A stretch of 64,000 nt of DNA from Clostridium sardiniense (GCF_016907995.1 NZ_JAFBDA010000011.1:1-64000); one strand, 5' to 3'; counted from the first letter of the stretch, positions 36,816 to 46,360 are shown. Notes: generated by a model from the sequence alone, not told the origin. Program-made: numbers and translations.

Positions 36816-37376
36816 GTGAGAATAATAGCAGGAAAAGCAAGAGGACGTAAAATATTATCACCAGCAACATACGAGACAAGACCAACTTTAGACAGAGTAA
36901 AGGAAGCTATGTTTAGTATGATTCAAGGATACATACCAGAAGCAATAGTTGTGGATGTTTTTGCAGGAACAGGAAGCTTAGGACTGGAAGCGGCAAGCAG
37001 AGGTGCTAAGGAGTGCTACTTATTTGATAAGAGTGAAGTAACCTTCCCACTATTAAAAGAAAATGTTGAAAATCTTAAGTTTACAGATTTTTGTCATCCA
37101 TTAAAGATAGATGCGTATGCAGGTCTTAAGATGCTTGCAAAGAAGGGGAAAAGATTTGATTTAGTTTTCATAGATCCACCTTACTGCAAAGAAATGATTC
37201 CAGAGGCAATAAAAACAATTAAAGAAAATGATATGTTAAATGAAGATGGAATAATAGTTACCAAAATAGATTCTATAGAAGAAATATATGAAGGATATGA
37301 GGATATTAAACTTACAAGAAGTAAGAAATATGGAAATACAACAGTTTGCTTCTATAAAATCCAAGGAGAAGAATAA
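36816..37376 (+). CDS. rsmD: 16S rRNA (guanine-966-N2)-methyltransferase RsmD
   Basis: The 186-residue SAM-dependent methyltransferase has the N-terminal RIIAGKARGRKI and RPTLDRVKEAMFSM, the SAM motif VVDVFAGTGSLGLEAASRGA, and the catalytic NPPY-type tetrad as DPPY (VFIDPPYCKE). The start is GTG, nine bases after AAGGAGG; no ATG fits. The stop overlaps the coaD start, a linkage (rsmD-coaD) found across Firmicutes. Confidence 0.95.
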   Translation: MRIIAGKARGRKILSPATYETRPTLDRVKEAMFSMIQGYIPEAIVVDVFAGTGSLGLEAASRGAKECYLFDKSEVTFPLLKENVENLKFTDFCHPLKIDAYAGLKMLAKKGKRFDLVFIDPPYCKEMIPEAIKTIKENDMLNEDGIIVTKIDSIEEIYEGYEDIKLTRSKKYGNTTVCFYKIQGEE

Positions 37377-37891
37377 TGAAGTCTGCAATATATCCTGGAA
37401 GCTTTGATCCAATAACTAATGGACATTTAGATGTTATAGAAAGAGGGGCAAGAATATTTGATAAGATTATAGTTGCCGTTCTTATAAATGTTGAGAAAAA
37501 AGGATTGTTTGATATAGAAGAACGTGTTGAACTTATAAAAAAGGCTACTCAAGGAATTGGAAATGTTGAAATTATAAGTTTTGAAGGATTACTTATAGAT
37601 TTACTTAAGCAAAAAGAAACTAATATAATATTAAAAGGGCTTAGAACAGTAATGGACTTTGAATATGAATTGCAAATGGCTTTAATGAATAACAAATTAG
37701 ATAAAGAAGTAGAAACTTTATTCATGGCAACTGCTACTGAAACTTCATTTGTAAGTTCATCAGCAGTTAAGCAAGTAGCTAAATTTGGCGGAAGTATTGA
37801 GGGCTTAGTTCCAAGTAATATTATTGATGATATTGAAAGAAAGATTAACAGGGATGATAGAGGTGTTGTAAATGGACAAACAAGAAATTAA
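37376..37891 (+). CDS. coaD: Phosphopantetheine adenylyltransferase
   Basis: The 171-residue enzyme makes dephospho-CoA from 4'-phosphopantetheine and ATP. Nucleotidyltransferase motifs are YPGSFDPITNGHLDVIERGA at the N-terminus and the C-terminal ISSSAVK-like FVSSSAVKQVAKFGG; LKGLRTVMDFEYELQMA is the substrate-binding segment. It overlaps rsmD at its start and the next gene by 20 bases at its end. Together with coaBC it covers much of CoA synthesis. Confidence 0.97.
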   Translation: MKSAIYPGSFDPITNGHLDVIERGARIFDKIIVAVLINVEKKGLFDIEERVELIKKATQGIGNVEIISFEGLLIDLLKQKETNIILKGLRTVMDFEYELQMALMNNKLDKEVETLFMATATETSFVSSSAVKQVAKFGGSIEGLVPSNIIDDIERKINRDDRGVVNGQTRN

Positions 37892-38411
37892 TATTGTTGA
37901 GCTTTTAGAATATCTACAAGACCTTGTAGATAATTCACCAAAGGTACCTATGAGTGGAAAAGCTATGGTAGATAAAAAAGAATTTATAAACGTTATAGAC
38001 CAAATAATAAATTATCTGCCAGATCAATTTAAAAAAGCTCAATGGGTAATGAATGAAAGAGATAGAATACTTACAGAAGCTAAAAGAGAATATGATTCAG
38101 TAAAAGAAGAAACAATGCATCTTATGAGACAAAATGTTGAGAATCATGATATAGTCAAAGAAGCGAAAATCAGAGGTCAAGAAATTTTAGCATCAGCAAA
38201 AAGAGATGCTAAAAAGATAAGAGTTGGAGCTAGAGATTATGCTGATGAAATATTATCAGAGCTTGATAAAGAAATGGAAAAAAAGAAGATGGAGCTTATT
38301 AAGTCACTTCAAATAAGTTTTGAAGATACAGCAAAAGAAATTGATCAAAACCTTACAGAAGCATGCTCCATTGTAAAAGAAAATATTAAAGAATTAAGAG
38401 ATATGAACTAA
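37872..38411 (+). CDS. Conserved coiled-coil protein of unknown function
   Basis: The 179-residue, highly charged, helical protein has no membrane segment. Residues from about 60 onward are rich in Glu, Lys and Arg with heptad-like spacing (ERDRILTEAKREYDSVKEET, AKRDAKKIRVGARDYADEIL). This resembles ATP-synthase b-subunit or DivIVA-like stalks without being either. AGAGGTG precedes an ATG inside the end of coaD. Such genes commonly follow coaD in Clostridium. I do not assign a function. Confidence 0.75.
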   Translation: MDKQEINIVELLEYLQDLVDNSPKVPMSGKAMVDKKEFINVIDQIINYLPDQFKKAQWVMNERDRILTEAKREYDSVKEETMHLMRQNVENHDIVKEAKIRGQEILASAKRDAKKIRVGARDYADEILSELDKEMEKKKMELIKSLQISFEDTAKEIDQNLTEACSIVKENIKELRDMN

Positions 38412-39572
38412 TATTTTTCTTAAAGACTTTAAAATTAAAGGAATTGATAAAAATATTAGTATTGGTACTGCATACATAAATAAATTTTTATATGAATTAG
38501 TTGATGTTATAAGTGATGAGGTTTCTGTAGTTTTAAAAATAATATTTGATAAGCAAAAACTTACTGTAAAGCTAAATAAACCTTGTACAAGCTTTAAAAA
38601 CATATATTTAATCATAGAAACATTATTTTTACTCATAAATGATGATGTTTGTGCAATAGCGGATAAACCGGAAAATGATGCAAAAAAGCTTATTATGGAT
38701 AATTTAAGGTGTATTGAAAGGTTACTTGAAGCTATTATATTACAACCATTTGTCATTTCAATGCTTCCTAAAAATGTTCCGTATAAGGCGTTTTTTGGTA
38801 TGTTTAAAAAAGTTTCTATATTATAGAATGTACTACTTATTAATGAATTATTTTTAAGTATAGATATAATTACAGAGAATGCTACCACATAGCCAGAGAC
38901 TGCTAATGTGGTATTAATTGCGTTTTTAATTGCCTCATCAATTGCAAGTCCAAAATTTACATTAGAACTTTTTGAAATCTTCTTCTTATAATTATTATTA
39001 GAGGAAGATTTTTTTATTGTTAAAAGTGCAATAAAGAAAAGTGATAAGTAATTGCTTATAAGAAGGAAGTAACCATATTTAGGATTACCCAGTAAAGTTG
39101 CACCAACAGAACCTAGAAGAAATATTGGTCCTGTATTTGAAGCTATATTAACTAATCTAAAATATTCTTTTTTTTCTATATATCCTAATTCGTAAATATC
39201 TGAGCTATATTTTGCACCTAATGGGTATCCACATAACATACTTGCTACTATAGGAAAAGAACAGCTAGGAGAAAGTTTAAGAGGTCTACACATAAGGGGA
39301 CCTAGTATATTAGAGTATAGTGATATTCCATCATAGGAAATAAGTAAATTACAAATTAGCGAAAAAGAAAATACAGTGGGAACAATAGCTTTAAAAGAAA
39401 GCTTACAACCATCTATAGCAGCTTGGATAGAAGCTTCGATATTAACTACAAACAGAACAATTAATACGGTAATAACAAAACAAAAGATATAATTTTTTTT
39501 AATATTAGTTAGCTTAAGAAGTATAAATGTAAAAATAAATATAAATATCCATAAAATAAAAATACTATTCAT
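38394..39572 (-). CDS. ylbJ: Sporulation integral membrane protein YlbJ
   Basis: The 392-residue protein has about ten hydrophobic helices. It matches the nucleoside-recognition (Gate-like) membrane family that includes YlbJ, with CGYPLGAKYSSDIYELG and the segment FLGSIEMTNGCN. In Bacillus ylbJ is sigma-E controlled and needed for heat-resistant spores. I start at the ATG at 39572 (minus strand), which has GGGAG nine bases upstream; an upstream in-frame codon lacks a site. Its 3' end overlaps the end of the convergent coiled-coil gene by 18 bases, with no terminator between. Confidence 0.9.
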   Translation of the reverse strand: MNSIFILWIFIFIFTFILLKLTNIKKNYIFCFVITVLIVLFVVNIEASIQAAIDGCKLSFKAIVPTVFSFSLICNLLISYDGISLYSNILGPLMCRPLKLSPSCSFPIVASMLCGYPLGAKYSSDIYELGYIEKKEYFRLVNIASNTGPIFLLGSVGATLLGNPKYGYFLLISNYLSLFFIALLTIKKSSSNNNYKKKISKSSNVNFGLAIDEAIKNAINTTLAVSGYVVAFSVIISILKNNSLISSTFYNIETFLNIPKNALYGTFLGSIEMTNGCNIIASSNLSIHLKLSIISFFASFSGLSAIAQTSSFMSKNNVSMIKYMFLKLVQGLFSFTVSFCLSNIIFKTTETSSLITSTNSYKNLFMYAVPILIFLSIPLILKSLRKILVHIS

Positions 39573-39614
39573 GAAATCACTCCCATCAATAGTATTTATA
39601 TGCACAAAATTAAG

Positions 39615-40826
39615 TTAAATTCTTCTATAAATATAAGGAGTTTTAAAATAATCCTCCATAGGTGAAATTGAGTTATTTAATAATGAGTATGCTTTTGTAC
39701 CTTGAAGGTCCAGTTGAAGCATATTATTAGAAATATGTCTAGGAATTTTGGTTAGTATATTTATTTCACTATTTTCTTTAATTGATTTTAGTATTTTTGC
39801 TCCCTTTTTATTAAAAGCTAAAGGTCTTATATACGTTATATCGGAAGTTTGAATTGCTTCTATAGGGAAGTTTTCAAAGCCTATAAAAACTTTAGAAAGT
39901 ATTCTAGATATTCTAGTATAAGTATATCTTTTACTTTTTGATTTTAATATAAGTTCTTTTAATGAATTGCAATTGATTATTTCTTTTAAAATTTTATTAT
40001 CAAGGCCTTCAGATACGTCGGATATAGATTTAATACTTTCTGCATTTGTTAAAAGTTTATATTTTAAAAATGGAAATAAAGATTCTTCAAAAACAAAATT
40101 ATAATTTTTTTCATTAAGTTCAGTTATTACTTTTAAGCTTTCGGTTGGAATAGAGTTTTTAATAATATTTACATCAAAATTATCTTTTAAAGTCTCTCTA
40201 ATTGAAGTTGCAGAAGAAAATGTCTTACTTAGGGAAATATCATTATAATTACTACCTTCTCTTTTTAATGTAAAAGGCTTAATATCACTATCTAATTTAA
40301 GTAATGCTTTTATATACTCGATAGCTAGAATATTGTTAGAACTTGATAATATTTCGCTAATATTTGAAGACAATAATAAAGAATTTAAAGCATTAAGTCT
40401 AGCTGTATGGAAGGGCAATCCTTTATCTAATTCGATCTTTAGTCTGTCTTTATAATTTTTTGGCTCATCTTTTAATATTTGTGCAATACTAATTAAATCT
40501 TCTATTTCGCCACTTTCACTTCCAAAATATATATTATCAATGCAATTTAGAGAATTTAATAGCTTAACACCTCCGTAAGCAAAATTTTCAGCTGAAGATA
40601 ATGAATATACTAATGGAAGTTCTAGTACAAGATCAACACCGTTTAAAACAGCCATTTTTGCTCTATTATATTTATCTATAATTGCAGGGTTACCTCTTTG
40701 CATGAAATTTCCACTCATTACAGAAACTATTCCATCGGCATTTGTATCCTCAATTGCTTTCTCTAAGTGATATTTATGACCTAAATGGAATGGATTATAC
40801 TCTGTGATAATTCCTGTTAAATTCAT
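39615..40826 (-). CDS. tmcAL: tRNA(Met) cytidine acetate ligase TmcAL (YlbM family)
   Basis: The 403-residue protein has an N-terminal HIGH-type nucleotidyltransferase fold: GIITEYNPFHLGHKYHLEKA with the HxGH motif, VMSGNFMQRGNPA and LVLELPLVYSLSSAENFA. TmcAL makes N4-acetylcytidine at the wobble position of elongator tRNA-Met using acetate and ATP. The minus-strand SD AGGAGG lies upstream. The gene is divergent from pta-ackA, which handles acetate; a functional link to the acetate pool is plausible but only inferred. Confidence 0.93.
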   Translation of the reverse strand: MNLTGIITEYNPFHLGHKYHLEKAIEDTNADGIVSVMSGNFMQRGNPAIIDKYNRAKMAVLNGVDLVLELPLVYSLSSAENFAYGGVKLLNSLNCIDNIYFGSESGEIEDLISIAQILKDEPKNYKDRLKIELDKGLPFHTARLNALNSLLLSSNISEILSSSNNILAIEYIKALLKLDSDIKPFTLKREGSNYNDISLSKTFSSATSIRETLKDNFDVNIIKNSIPTESLKVITELNEKNYNFVFEESLFPFLKYKLLTNAESIKSISDVSEGLDNKILKEIINCNSLKELILKSKSKRYTYTRISRILSKVFIGFENFPIEAIQTSDITYIRPLAFNKKGAKILKSIKENSEINILTKIPRHISNNMLQLDLQGTKAYSLLNNSISPMEDYFKTPYIYRRI

Positions 40827-40909
40827 ATGAATAATCCTCCTAAAAATAAAGAATATTCATAAGTATAGCATAAAAAAAGTGAAATGGCACGTTTAAAGGT
40901 GGAGAGGTT

Positions 40910-40924
40910 ATTATTCAGAAAATT
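40910..40924. promoter_or_regulatory. Candidate CodY box upstream of pta-ackA
   Basis: ATTATTCAGAAAATT matches the 15-base CodY consensus AATTTTCWGAAAATT at 13 positions. It is centred about 100 bases before the expected pta transcript start. CodY activates ackA from an upstream site in Bacillus, and codY itself lies at 63.4 kb. Matches this good are expected occasionally by chance in A/T-rich DNA. Confidence 0.4.
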
Positions 40925-40981
40925 TGCAGTATTTCAAATCTATTGAATTCAAGCATTAGGAAAAAAAATAGAGCTTAGAGG

Positions 40982-41011
40982 TTGAAAATAGCCATCATTT
41001 AGGAGTATAGT
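40982..41011 (+). promoter_or_regulatory. Sigma-A promoter of pta-ackA
   Basis: TTGAAA (40982-40987) and TATAGT (41006-41011) are 18 bases apart, about 45 bases before the pta start. Confidence 0.55.
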
Positions 41012-41054
41012 AGTATATGGAGATATACACGGATCTTTGAAAGGAGAAATGAAC

Positions 41055-42056
41055 ATGGAACTTATGAACAAGATATGGGAGGCTGCTAAAGCTGACAAAA
41101 AGAAGATAGTTCTTCCTGAAGGAAATGAGGCTAGAACAGTAGTTGCTGCTCAAAAAATAGCTGAAGAAGGAATAGCTACACCAATGCTAGTTGGTAATAA
41201 AGAAGAAATATTAAAGGCTGGTAAGGAGCAAGGTGTTGAACTTAAAGGAGTAGAGATAATAGATCCAGAAGTTTCACCTAAGCTTAACGAATACATAGAA
41301 GCTTTTTACGAATTAAGAAAAAATAAAGGTATGACAATGGAAAAGGCTGAAAGAATAGTTAGAGATCCTCTTTATTTTGCTACAATGATGGTAAAATTAG
41401 ATGATGCTGATGGAATGGTTTCAGGAGCTGTTCATACTACAGGAGATCTTTTAAGACCAGGTCTTCAAATAATAAAAACTGCACCAGGAGTTTCAGTAGT
41501 ATCAAGTTTCTTTATAATGCTTGTACCTGGATCAAAATATGGAGAAGAAGGTATGCTTTTATTCTCAGACTGCGCAGTTAACCCGAATCCAAACTCAGAA
41601 CAATTAGCTGCAATTGCAATAGCTACAGCTGAAACTGCAAAGAACCTTTGCAAAATGGATCCAAAAGTAGCAATGCTTTCATTCTCAACAATGGGAAGTG
41701 CAGATCATGAAGTTGTCGATAAAGTTAGAATTGCAACTGAAAGAGCAAAAGAATTAAGACCTGATTTACAAATAGATGGAGAAATGCAATTAGATGCTGC
41801 TATAGTACAAAAAGTAGCTGACCAAAAGGCTCCAAACAGTAATGTTGCAGGTAATGCTAATGTATTAATATTCCCAGATTTACAAGCTGGTAATATAGGA
41901 TATAAATTAGTTCAAAGATTTGCAAATGCAGAAGCTATAGGACCAGTATGTCAAGGATTTGCAAAACCAATAAACGACTTATCAAGAGGTTGTAGTTCAG
42001 AAGATATAGTTAATGTTGTTGCTTTAACAGCAGTTCAAGCGCAAGCTTCAAAATAA
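41055..42056 (+). CDS. pta: Phosphate acetyltransferase
   Basis: The 333-residue short-form Pta interconverts acetyl-CoA and acetyl phosphate. Motifs include KKIVLPEGNEARTV at the N-terminus, GMVSGAVHTTGDLLRPGLQ in the middle, and NVLIFPDLQAGNIGYKLVQR near the end. There are no extra N-terminal regulatory domains. The ATG at 41055 lies about nine bases after AAAGGAG; an ATG at 41049 is too close to it. The gene is followed by ackA and is the first half of the acetate-ATP pathway. Confidence 0.97.
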   Translation: MELMNKIWEAAKADKKKIVLPEGNEARTVVAAQKIAEEGIATPMLVGNKEEILKAGKEQGVELKGVEIIDPEVSPKLNEYIEAFYELRKNKGMTMEKAERIVRDPLYFATMMVKLDDADGMVSGAVHTTGDLLRPGLQIIKTAPGVSVVSSFFIMLVPGSKYGEEGMLLFSDCAVNPNPNSEQLAAIAIATAETAKNLCKMDPKVAMLSFSTMGSADHEVVDKVRIATERAKELRPDLQIDGEMQLDAAIVQKVADQKAPNSNVAGNANVLIFPDLQAGNIGYKLVQRFANAEAIGPVCQGFAKPINDLSRGCSSEDIVNVVALTAVQAQASK

Positions 42057-42111
42057 TATTAAATTAATATTAACAAAAAGTTTACAGTGAGTTTAGAAGG
42101 GAGTTTTCAAG

Positions 42112-43308
42112 ATGAAAATTTTAGTAATAAATTGTGGAAGTTCTTCATTGAAATACCAATTAATAAACATGGCTAACGAAGGAGTTTTAGCGCAAGGTTT
42201 AGTAGAAAGAATAGGAATAGACGGATCAATTCTTACTCAAAAAGTTGAGGGAAGAGATAAATATATAATAGAGCAACCAATGCAAGATCATAAAGATGCT
42301 ATAAAATTAGTTTTAGGTGCATTAGTTGATGAAAAAAATGGCGTTATTAAGTCAATGGATGAAATCTCAGCTGTGGGACATAGAGTTGTTCATGGTGGAG
42401 AAAAATACTCAAAATCAGTATTAGTTGATGATGAAGTAATGAAATATTTAGAAGAGTGTGTGAAACTTGCACCACTTCATAATCCACCAAATATAATAGG
42501 TATTGAAGCTTGTAAAGCGTTAATGCCAAATACACCAATGTCAGTTGTATTTGATACAGCTTTCCATCAAACAATGCCAGCTAAAGCATTTACTTATGCT
42601 ATTCCATATGAATTATACGAAAAACATGGAATAAGAAGATACGGGTTCCACGGAACTTCTCATAAGTATGTTTCAAGAAAAGTTGCAGAAGTTATGAATA
42701 AGAACATAGAGGACTTAAAGATAATAACTTGTCATTTAGGTAATGGTGGTTCATTAACAGCTGTAGATGGCGGTAAATCAATAGATACTTCAATGGGATT
42801 CACACCACTTGAAGGAATAGTTATGGGTACAAGATCAGGAAATATAGACCCTGCAATCTTAACATACTTAATGAGTGAATTAAATTACACTGCTGATGAA
42901 GTTAATACGATGCTTAATAAAAAATCAGGATTACTTGGAATATCAGAATTAAGCTCAGATTTTAGAGATATTCGTGATGCTGCTTTTGATAGAAAAGAAG
43001 AGAGAGCAATACTTACTAAAGATGTATTCTTCTATAGTATAAAGAAACAAATAGGAGCATATGCTGCTGCTATGGGTGGAGTTGATGTTATAGTATTTAC
43101 AGCAGGTATAGGAGAAAATTCTAAGGAAACTAGAGAAGGCGTTTTAGAAGGTTTAGAATTCCTTGGAGTTGAAATAGATAAAGAAAAGAATGCTATTAGA
43201 GCAGATATAAATGAAATATCAAAAGATGATTCTAAAGTTAAGGCTTATGTTATTGCAACAAATGAAGAATTAATGATAGCAAAAGAGACTTTAGACCTAA
43301 TAAAATAG
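42112..43308 (+). CDS. ackA: Acetate kinase
   Basis: The 398-residue enzyme makes acetate and ATP from acetyl phosphate. ASKHA-fold motifs include [12 protein letters not shown] at the start, [39 protein letters not shown] and [18 protein letters not shown] precedes the ATG. The 55-base gap to pta has no terminator, so the two form one operon giving substrate-level ATP during fermentation. Confidence 0.97.
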   Translation: MKILVINCGSSSLKYQLINMANEGVLAQGLVERIGIDGSILTQKVEGRDKYIIEQPMQDHKDAIKLVLGALVDEKNGVIKSMDEISAVGHRVVHGGEKYSKSVLVDDEVMKYLEECVKLAPLHNPPNIIGIEACKALMPNTPMSVVFDTAFHQTMPAKAFTYAIPYELYEKHGIRRYGFHGTSHKYVSRKVAEVMNKNIEDLKIITCHLGNGGSLTAVDGGKSIDTSMGFTPLEGIVMGTRSGNIDPAILTYLMSELNYTADEVNTMLNKKSGLLGISELSSDFRDIRDAAFDRKEERAILTKDVFFYSIKKQIGAYAAAMGGVDVIVFTAGIGENSKETREGVLEGLEFLGVEIDKEKNAIRADINEISKDDSKVKAYVIATNEELMIAKETLDLIK

Positions 43309-43327
43309 TAAATATTAATAAATTTTC

Positions 43328-43356
43328 TTGACTTTTCATTCACCCCTTTATATAAT
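43328..43356 (+). promoter_or_regulatory. Sigma-A promoter of yceD-rpmF
   Basis: TTGACT (43328-43333) and TATAAT (43351-43356) have a 17-base spacer, close to consensus. The transcript would carry a leader of about 110 bases. Confidence 0.8.
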
Positions 43357-43362
43357 AAATTG

Positions 43363-43474
43363 TGTTTGTTCAGTAAATATTTTAAGCTAAGGGGTGAAAA
43401 AAGCGCTTTCGCTCGAGCTATGTTGATATAAATTGACATAATGTACCTTATGGTACGAGGAATTTTTCCAGAGC
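43363..43474 (+). other. Structured leader of yceD-rpmF
   Basis: The leader holds AGCG-CTTT-CGCT (43402-43413), GTACC-TTAT-GGTAC (43443-43456), and a small GGAA-TTT-TTCC stem (43459-43469) that would bury the only SD, GAGGAA. That site is about 14 bases from the ATG. It may control translation; no known leader class is recognised. Confidence 0.4.
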
Positions 43475-43990
43475 ATGAAGATTATGAAATTACAATTTTC
43501 TAGCCTTTACTCAAAAAGAGAAAGAGAAAAAAGTATTAACTACGAATTTAAGATGGACAATTTTCACTTTGAAGGTGAATTAATTGAACCAGTATTAAAT
43601 GTTTCTGTTGAAGGAGTAGTATCTTCAAAAGAAAGAGAGCTTGTAGTTAGCCTACATGTTAGAACAAAGCTTAAGATTGCTTGTTCAAGATGTTTAGATA
43701 CCTTTATCTATCCAATAGATTTTGAAATAGAAGAAAGGTTTACAAATGTTGACGAATCAGCTAGTGATGATGTAACATTTGTAAAGAGTGATGAATTAGA
43801 TCTCACAGATTTTATTGAAAGAGAAATAATTTCAACCTTACCGATTAAAAGACTTTGTAGTGAAAAATGCAAAGGCCTTTGCCACAACTGTGGTAAAAAT
43901 CTTAACATCGAAAGTTGCACTTGTAATAGTGATGATATTGATGTAAGATTAGCAGGTCTTAAGGCACTGCTTGATAATAAGGAGGTGTAA
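43475..43990 (+). CDS. yceD: YceD/YlbN family protein (DUF177)
   Basis: The 171-residue protein nearly always precedes rpmF. It has the DUF177 zinc-type cysteines: CSRCLDTF in the middle and [16 protein letters not shown] near the end, with ESCTC. E. coli YceD is linked to 23S rRNA accumulation. The ATG at 43475 is used; the SD GAGG is unusually far (14 bases). Two bases separate it from rpmF. Confidence 0.9.
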   Translation: MKIMKLQFSSLYSKREREKSINYEFKMDNFHFEGELIEPVLNVSVEGVVSSKERELVVSLHVRTKLKIACSRCLDTFIYPIDFEIEERFTNVDESASDDVTFVKSDELDLTDFIEREIISTLPIKRLCSEKCKGLCHNCGKNLNIESCTCNSDDIDVRLAGLKALLDNKEV

Positions 43991-43992
43991 GC

Positions 43993-44175
43993 ATGGGAAA
44001 TCCAGCAAGAAAAACTTATAGAGCAAAGAGAGATTCAAGAAGAGCTCAAACTTTTAAAGCGAGCTTACCAGGAATAGTTGAATGTCCACAATGCCACGAA
44101 ATGAAGCTTGCTCATAGAGTATGCAAGAACTGTGGATATTATAAGAGTAAAGAAGTAATATCTTCAGCAGAATAA
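43993..44175 (+). CDS. rpmF: 50S ribosomal protein L32
   Basis: The 60-residue L32 starts with [17 protein letters not shown] and has a zinc-ribbon of four cysteines ([20 protein letters not shown]). AAGGAGGTG precedes it. It is followed by a terminator before plsX. The order yceD-rpmF-plsX is widespread and couples a ribosomal protein with lipid synthesis genes. Confidence 0.97.
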   Translation: MGNPARKTYRAKRDSRRAQTFKASLPGIVECPQCHEMKLAHRVCKNCGYYKSKEVISSAE

Positions 44176-44204
44176 AAGAAAGTCTTATGACTTTCTTTTC
44201 TTTA
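44174..44204 (+). terminator. Intrinsic terminator after rpmF
   Basis: AAAAGAAAGTC-TTAT-GACTTTCTTTT overlaps the stop codon and ends in a T-rich run. Confidence 0.88.
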
Positions 44205-44232
44205 TATACAAAGAAAAAAGGGGTGAAATTAG

Positions 44233-45231
44233 ATGAAGATAGCAATAGATGGAATGGGTGGAGATAATGCACCTATGGCTGTTGTAGAAGGCGTTGTAGA
44301 GGCTTTAAAAGAGCATAATGACATGGAAATCTATATAACAGGACCAAAAGATAAAATAGAAGCAGAATTTAATAAGCATACTTATCCAAAGGATAAGGTA
44401 ACTATAGTAGATGCTAGTGAAGTTATAAGCACTAATGAACATCCAGTTATGGCACTTAGAAGAAAAAAGGATTCAAGTATAGTAAAGGCTTTAAATTTAG
44501 TTAAATCTGGAGAATGTGAAGGTATTATATCAGCAGGAAGTACCGGAGCATTTTTAGCTGGTTGTACTCTTATTGTTGGAAGAATAAAAGGAGTAGAGCG
44601 ACCATCTCTTGCACCTATTATGCCAGGTAGAAGAGGAAGCTTTATGATAATAGATGCTGGAGCTAATGTTGATTGTAAACCAGGTTATCTTGTTCAATTT
44701 GCTAAAATGGGAAAGATATATTATGAAAGTGTCTTTAAGAAAAATAATCCATCAGTTGGATTAATAAATATTGGAGCTGAGGAAGAAAAGGGAAATGAAC
44801 TTACAAAAGCCACATATAAACTTCTTAAAGAAGAACATATGAATTTTGTTGGAAACGTTGAACCTAGAGATATACCTAGAGGAGATGTAGATGTATTAGT
44901 ATGTGATGGGTTTGTAGGTAATACTGCACTTAAACTTTATGAAGGTGCTGCTATGAATTTACTTGGAATTATTAAAGATCATATTATGGAAGCTTCAGCA
45001 TTATCAAAATTAGGTGCAGCTTTACTTAAACCTGTCTTTAAAAAGCTTATGGTTAAGTTTGACTATAAAGAAGTTGGTGGAGCACCATTTTTAGGAGTAG
45101 ATGGAATATGTATTAAAGCGCATGGAAGCTCAGATGGGAAGGCTTTTAAAAATGCTATAAGACAAACAAAAATATTCCATGAAGGAAAAGTAATAGATAA
45201 AATAAAAGCAGAATTAGGACAAAATAATTAA
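44233..45231 (+). CDS. plsX: Acyl-phosphate synthase PlsX
   Basis: The 332-residue peripheral membrane enzyme converts acyl-ACP to acyl phosphate, the donor for PlsY. Signature stretches are [12 protein letters not shown] at the N-terminus, [22 protein letters not shown], and [28 protein letters not shown] precedes the ATG. The next gene encodes its substrate carrier, ACP. An acyl-phosphate producer, the FakA-like kinase, is encoded at 33 kb. Confidence 0.97.
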   Translation: MKIAIDGMGGDNAPMAVVEGVVEALKEHNDMEIYITGPKDKIEAEFNKHTYPKDKVTIVDASEVISTNEHPVMALRRKKDSSIVKALNLVKSGECEGIISAGSTGAFLAGCTLIVGRIKGVERPSLAPIMPGRRGSFMIIDAGANVDCKPGYLVQFAKMGKIYYESVFKKNNPSVGLINIGAEEEKGNELTKATYKLLKEEHMNFVGNVEPRDIPRGDVDVLVCDGFVGNTALKLYEGAAMNLLGIIKDHIMEASALSKLGAALLKPVFKKLMVKFDYKEVGGAPFLGVDGICIKAHGSSDGKAFKNAIRQTKIFHEGKVIDKIKAELGQNN

Positions 45232-45250
45232 AATTTATTTTGGTAGAATA

Positions 45251-45279
45251 TTGACTGTATATTTAATATATAATATTAT
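45251..45279 (+). promoter_or_regulatory. Sigma-A promoter of acpP
   Basis: TTGACT (45251-45256) and TATTAT (45274-45279) are 17 bases apart, about 30 bases before acpP. Confidence 0.65.
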
Positions 45280-45308
45280 CTAAGGGAAGGATTTCAGGAG
45301 GTGATAAT

Positions 45309-45539
45309 ATGTTTGAAAAGATTCAAGAAATTATAGCAGAGAAATTAAGCGTAGATGCTGATGAAATTACATTAGATTCATCATTCGTTGATGACCTTAA
45401 TGCAGATTCACTAGACATTGTAGAATTAATAATGGCACTAGAAGATGAATTAGATATGGAAATTCCAGATGAAGACGTTGAGGGATTCAAAACAGTTGGA
45501 GATGTTGTAGAATACGTAAAAAACCATGTTGAAGAATAA
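45309..45539 (+). CDS. acpP: Acyl carrier protein
   Basis: The 76-residue acidic four-helix protein carries growing acyl chains on a phosphopantetheine arm at Ser34 in [12 protein letters not shown]. Its length and charge are typical. CAGGAGGTG lies before the ATG. It has its own promoter and terminator, fitting high expression. No fab genes accompany it here. Confidence 0.97.
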   Translation: MFEKIQEIIAEKLSVDADEITLDSSFVDDLNADSLDIVELIMALEDELDMEIPDEDVEGFKTVGDVVEYVKNHVEE

Positions 45540-45541
45540 AT

Positions 45542-45569
45542 AAATCCCGCCTAAAATGCGGGATTTTTA
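45542..45569 (+). terminator. Intrinsic terminator after acpP
   Basis: AAATCCCGC-CTAAAAT-GCGGGATTTTT is a perfect hairpin with a T run. Confidence 0.93.
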
Positions 45570-45661
45570 TATTTTAAAAGTATATTTTAAAAGAAATAGT
45601 TTATTCTTGAATTTGTTTAACTGGAGCAAACTGAAGAATAAACTTAGAGGAGTGTAGAAAA

Positions 45662-46360
45662 ATGAATAAATTAAAATTGAAAGAGTTTCAAAGTGCACTT
45701 GGTGTTAAGTTCACTAATCTAAGTTATTTAAAGAAGGCACTTACACATAGTTCCTTTGCAAATCAATATAAAGACACAGAATATAATGAAAGATTAGAAT
45801 TTTTAGGAGATTCTGTATTACAATTATGTATAACAGAGTACTTATTTAAAAATTATTTAGATAAGGCTGAAGGAGAACTTACAAAGATTAGAAGTCTTAT
45901 AGTATGTGAGAATTCCTTATTTGAAATAGCTAAGAAGCTTGATCTAGGTAGTTATATTAGAATGAGTAAGGGTGAAGAACTTACTGGAGGAAGAAATAGA
46001 ACATCAATACAAGCAGATGCTGTGGAGGCGGTTCTAGCTGCTATATATTTAGATAAAGGACTAGAATTTACTAGAGAATTTATATTAAATCAATTTAAAG
46101 ATATAATAGATAAGGCAATAGAAAATAAAATTATATTAGATTTTAAAACTAAGCTTCAAGAACATCTTCAAAAGAATGGTGAAGTAAACATAGTATATGA
46201 TCTAGTAAAGTTCGAGGGACCACCTCACAGAAGAAAATTCTTCACTAAAGTACTTATAAATAATGAGTGTATGGGAGAAGGTGAAGGATTCTCTAAAAAA
46301 GAAGCAGAACAGGCTTCAGCAAAACAAGCATTAGAGAAGATGGGGGTAATAAATGAGTAA
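45662..46360 (+). CDS. rnc: Ribonuclease III
   Basis: The 232-residue double-strand-specific RNase has the catalytic signature NERLEFLGDSVLQL, the second acidic site in QADAVEAVLAAIYLD, and a C-terminal double-stranded-RNA-binding domain ending GEGFSKKEAEQASAKQALEKM. It processes rRNA precursors and other structured RNAs. AGAGGAG lies upstream. Its end overlaps the next gene by eight bases. Confidence 0.97.
   Translation: MNKLKLKEFQSALGVKFTNLSYLKKALTHSSFANQYKDTEYNERLEFLGDSVLQLCITEYLFKNYLDKAEGELTKIRSLIVCENSLFEIAKKLDLGSYIRMSKGEELTGGRNRTSIQADAVEAVLAAIYLDKGLEFTREFILNQFKDIIDKAIENKIILDFKTKLQEHLQKNGEVNIVYDLVKFEGPPHRRKFFTKVLINNECMGEGEGFSKKEAEQASAKQALEKMGVINE

Noticed and set aside
40884-40946. 20-codon frame before pta
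   Set aside because: It has no ribosome site, no recognisable product, and overlaps the putative regulatory region of pta-ackA.
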